A stretch of 64,000 bases of DNA, from NCBI RefSeq assembly GCF_012689525.1, contig NZ_CP051516.1, positions 3,534,001 through 3,598,000 on the forward strand. Reading direction: 5' to 3'. The notes beneath the pieces are model-generated. The model saw only the letters and a list, made by a program, of their open reading frames with translations, was not told where the DNA came from and ran no database searches. The DNA comes from Paraburkholderia aromaticivorans (GTDB lineage: Bacteria; Pseudomonadota; Gammaproteobacteria; Burkholderiales; Burkholderiaceae). Both the position numbers and the translations under genes were made by a program. Shown one piece after another: positions 63,094-64,000 of this stretch; the first letter of the stretch is position 1; each line of letters starts with the position of its first letter.

Positions 63094-64000
63094 ATGGACG
63101 TCATCCGCAACCAACCTCGCTCGACACCGCCGCCTTCCGACGCACCCGCCTTCACCGGCTTCGTGCGCGTGCGCGGCGCGCGCGAGCACAATCTGAAAAA
63201 CGTCGACGTGCAGATTCCGCGTGACGCGCTGGTCGTCTTCACCGGCGTGTCCGGCTCGGGCAAATCGTCGCTGGCATTCGGCACGTTGTACGCCGAAGCT
63301 CAGCGGCGCTATTTCGAATCGGTCGCGCCGTATGCCCGACGCCTGATCGAGCAGGTCGGCGTGCCTGAGGTGGACGCCATCGAAGGCCTGCCGCCCGCGG
63401 TCGCTTTGCAGCAGCAACGCGGTACGCCGAGCGCGCGCTCGTCGGTCGGCAGCGTGACCACGCTGTCGAGTCTCGTGCGCATGCTCTATTCGCGCACCGG
63501 CGACTATCCGCCGAAGCAACCCATGCTGTTCGCCGAGGATTTCTCACCGAACACGGTGCAAGGCGCCTGTCCGACTTGCCATGGACTCGGCCGCGTGTAC
63601 GAAGTCACCGAAAAATCGATGGTGCCGGACGACTCGCTGACCATTCGCGAGCGCGCAATCGCTGCATGGCCGCCCGCCTGGCACGGACAAAATCTGCGCG
63701 ACATTCTGGTGACGCTCGGCTACGACGTCGATAAGCCGTGGCGCGATTTGCCGAAGAAAGACCGCGACTGGATTCTCTTCACCGATGAACAGCCGACCGC
63801 GCCCGTCTACGCCGGCCTCACGCCGAAGGAAACCCGCGCCGCGCTCAAGCGCAAGGACGAGCCGAGCTATCAGGGCACCTTCAGCGGCGCGCGCCGCTAC
63901 GTGCTGCACACGTTCGCGAACACCCAAAGCGCGCTGATGAAAAAACGCGTGTCGCAATTCATGATCGGCAGTGTCTGTCCGACCTGTCATGGCAAGCGGC
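63094..64000 (+). CDS. uvrA2: UvrA-like ABC excision-repair protein, class II (partial, runs off window)
   Basis: First 302 residues, open at the window end. Walker [13 protein letters not shown] near residue 51, [17 protein letters not shown], then [20 protein letters not shown] and [17 protein letters not shown], which in UvrA is followed by ~120 residues of UvrB-binding domain. Here it jumps straight to [17 protein letters not shown] (first zinc-finger part), so the UvrB-binding domain is absent. That is the mark of UvrA2-type proteins, involved in drug or DNA-damage tolerance. Start ATG at 63094 fits an N-terminal tail of about 20 residues. Confidence 0.85.
   Translation, partial: MDVIRNQPRSTPPPSDAPAFTGFVRVRGAREHNLKNVDVQIPRDALVVFTGVSGSGKSSLAFGTLYAEAQRRYFESVAPYARRLIEQVGVPEVDAIEGLPPAVALQQQRGTPSARSSVGSVTTLSSLVRMLYSRTGDYPPKQPMLFAEDFSPNTVQGACPTCHGLGRVYEVTEKSMVPDDSLTIRERAIAAWPPAWHGQNLRDILVTLGYDVDKPWRDLPKKDRDWILFTDEQPTAPVYAGLTPKETRAALKRKDEPSYQGTFSGARRYVLHTFANTQSALMKKRVSQFMIGSVCPTCHGKR

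Overview
The window looks like a stretch of a Burkholderiaceae chromosome, most likely Paraburkholderia. It has high GC, an NAD-dependent molybdenum formate dehydrogenase of the Fds type, an aryl-polyene (APE) pigment operon, a class II UvrA, and pepN and fbp close together. This is judged from protein content only; no database search was possible.

Layout: (1) 0.1-7.1 kb: a small exported protein, a ModE-like regulator divergent from fdsG-fdsB-fdsA-fdsD, and a 76-bp tandem repeat behind the operon. The FdhD-like fdsC is absent from its usual place. (2) 7.2-12.5 kb: an FAD monooxygenase, a His-rich cation-diffusion exporter with its ArsR repressor and a near-perfect SmtB-type operator, and a TPR/glycosyltransferase protein. 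(3) 12.6-21 kb: an MHS-type transporter, a GNAT acetyltransferase, two surface/envelope proteins of unknown role, a class-I-amidotransferase-like hydrolase with a long disordered N-terminus, and a CPA2 antiporter. (4) 21-26 kb: a probable amide-catabolism group (DUF2848, ACS-type MFS, GntR, amidase), then dsbB. (5) 26.4-34 kb: purine catabolism, xdhA-xdhB-xdhC, an adenosine/adenine deaminase and guanine deaminase, all leading to urate.

(6) 34.1-35.2 kb: a low-GC islet on the minus strand encoding a small NlpC/CHAP-like cysteine amidohydrolase followed by a signal-peptide-bearing DUF3828 protein. It is bracketed by two near-identical terminator repeats and looks like a mobile antibacterial effector/immunity pair. 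(7) 35.2-54.6 kb: the APE locus. Sixteen genes from 54559 down to 38434 are joined by overlaps or a 3-nt gap (KS-like chain-length factor, acyltransferase, two ACPs, membrane protein, ligase-dehydratase fusion, glycosyltransferase-acyltransferase fusion, ammonia lyase, thioesterase, LolA-like carrier, MMPL exporter, three KS, dehydratase, ketoreductase). Two paralogous small exported proteins follow, and a methyltransferase and an FAD oxidoreductase lie beyond them.

(8) 55-64 kb: a DUF4136 lipoprotein, pepN, an IS150-group IS3 element sitting exactly in the loop of the pepN terminator hairpin, a higBA toxin-antitoxin module with two overlapping palindromes at its promoter, fbp, tRNA-Thr(CGU), a small conserved-looking ORF, and the 5' part of a UvrA2 gene running off the window end.

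Many starts were moved inward from the longest open frame, using Shine-Dalgarno spacing or stop/start coupling; each case is noted.
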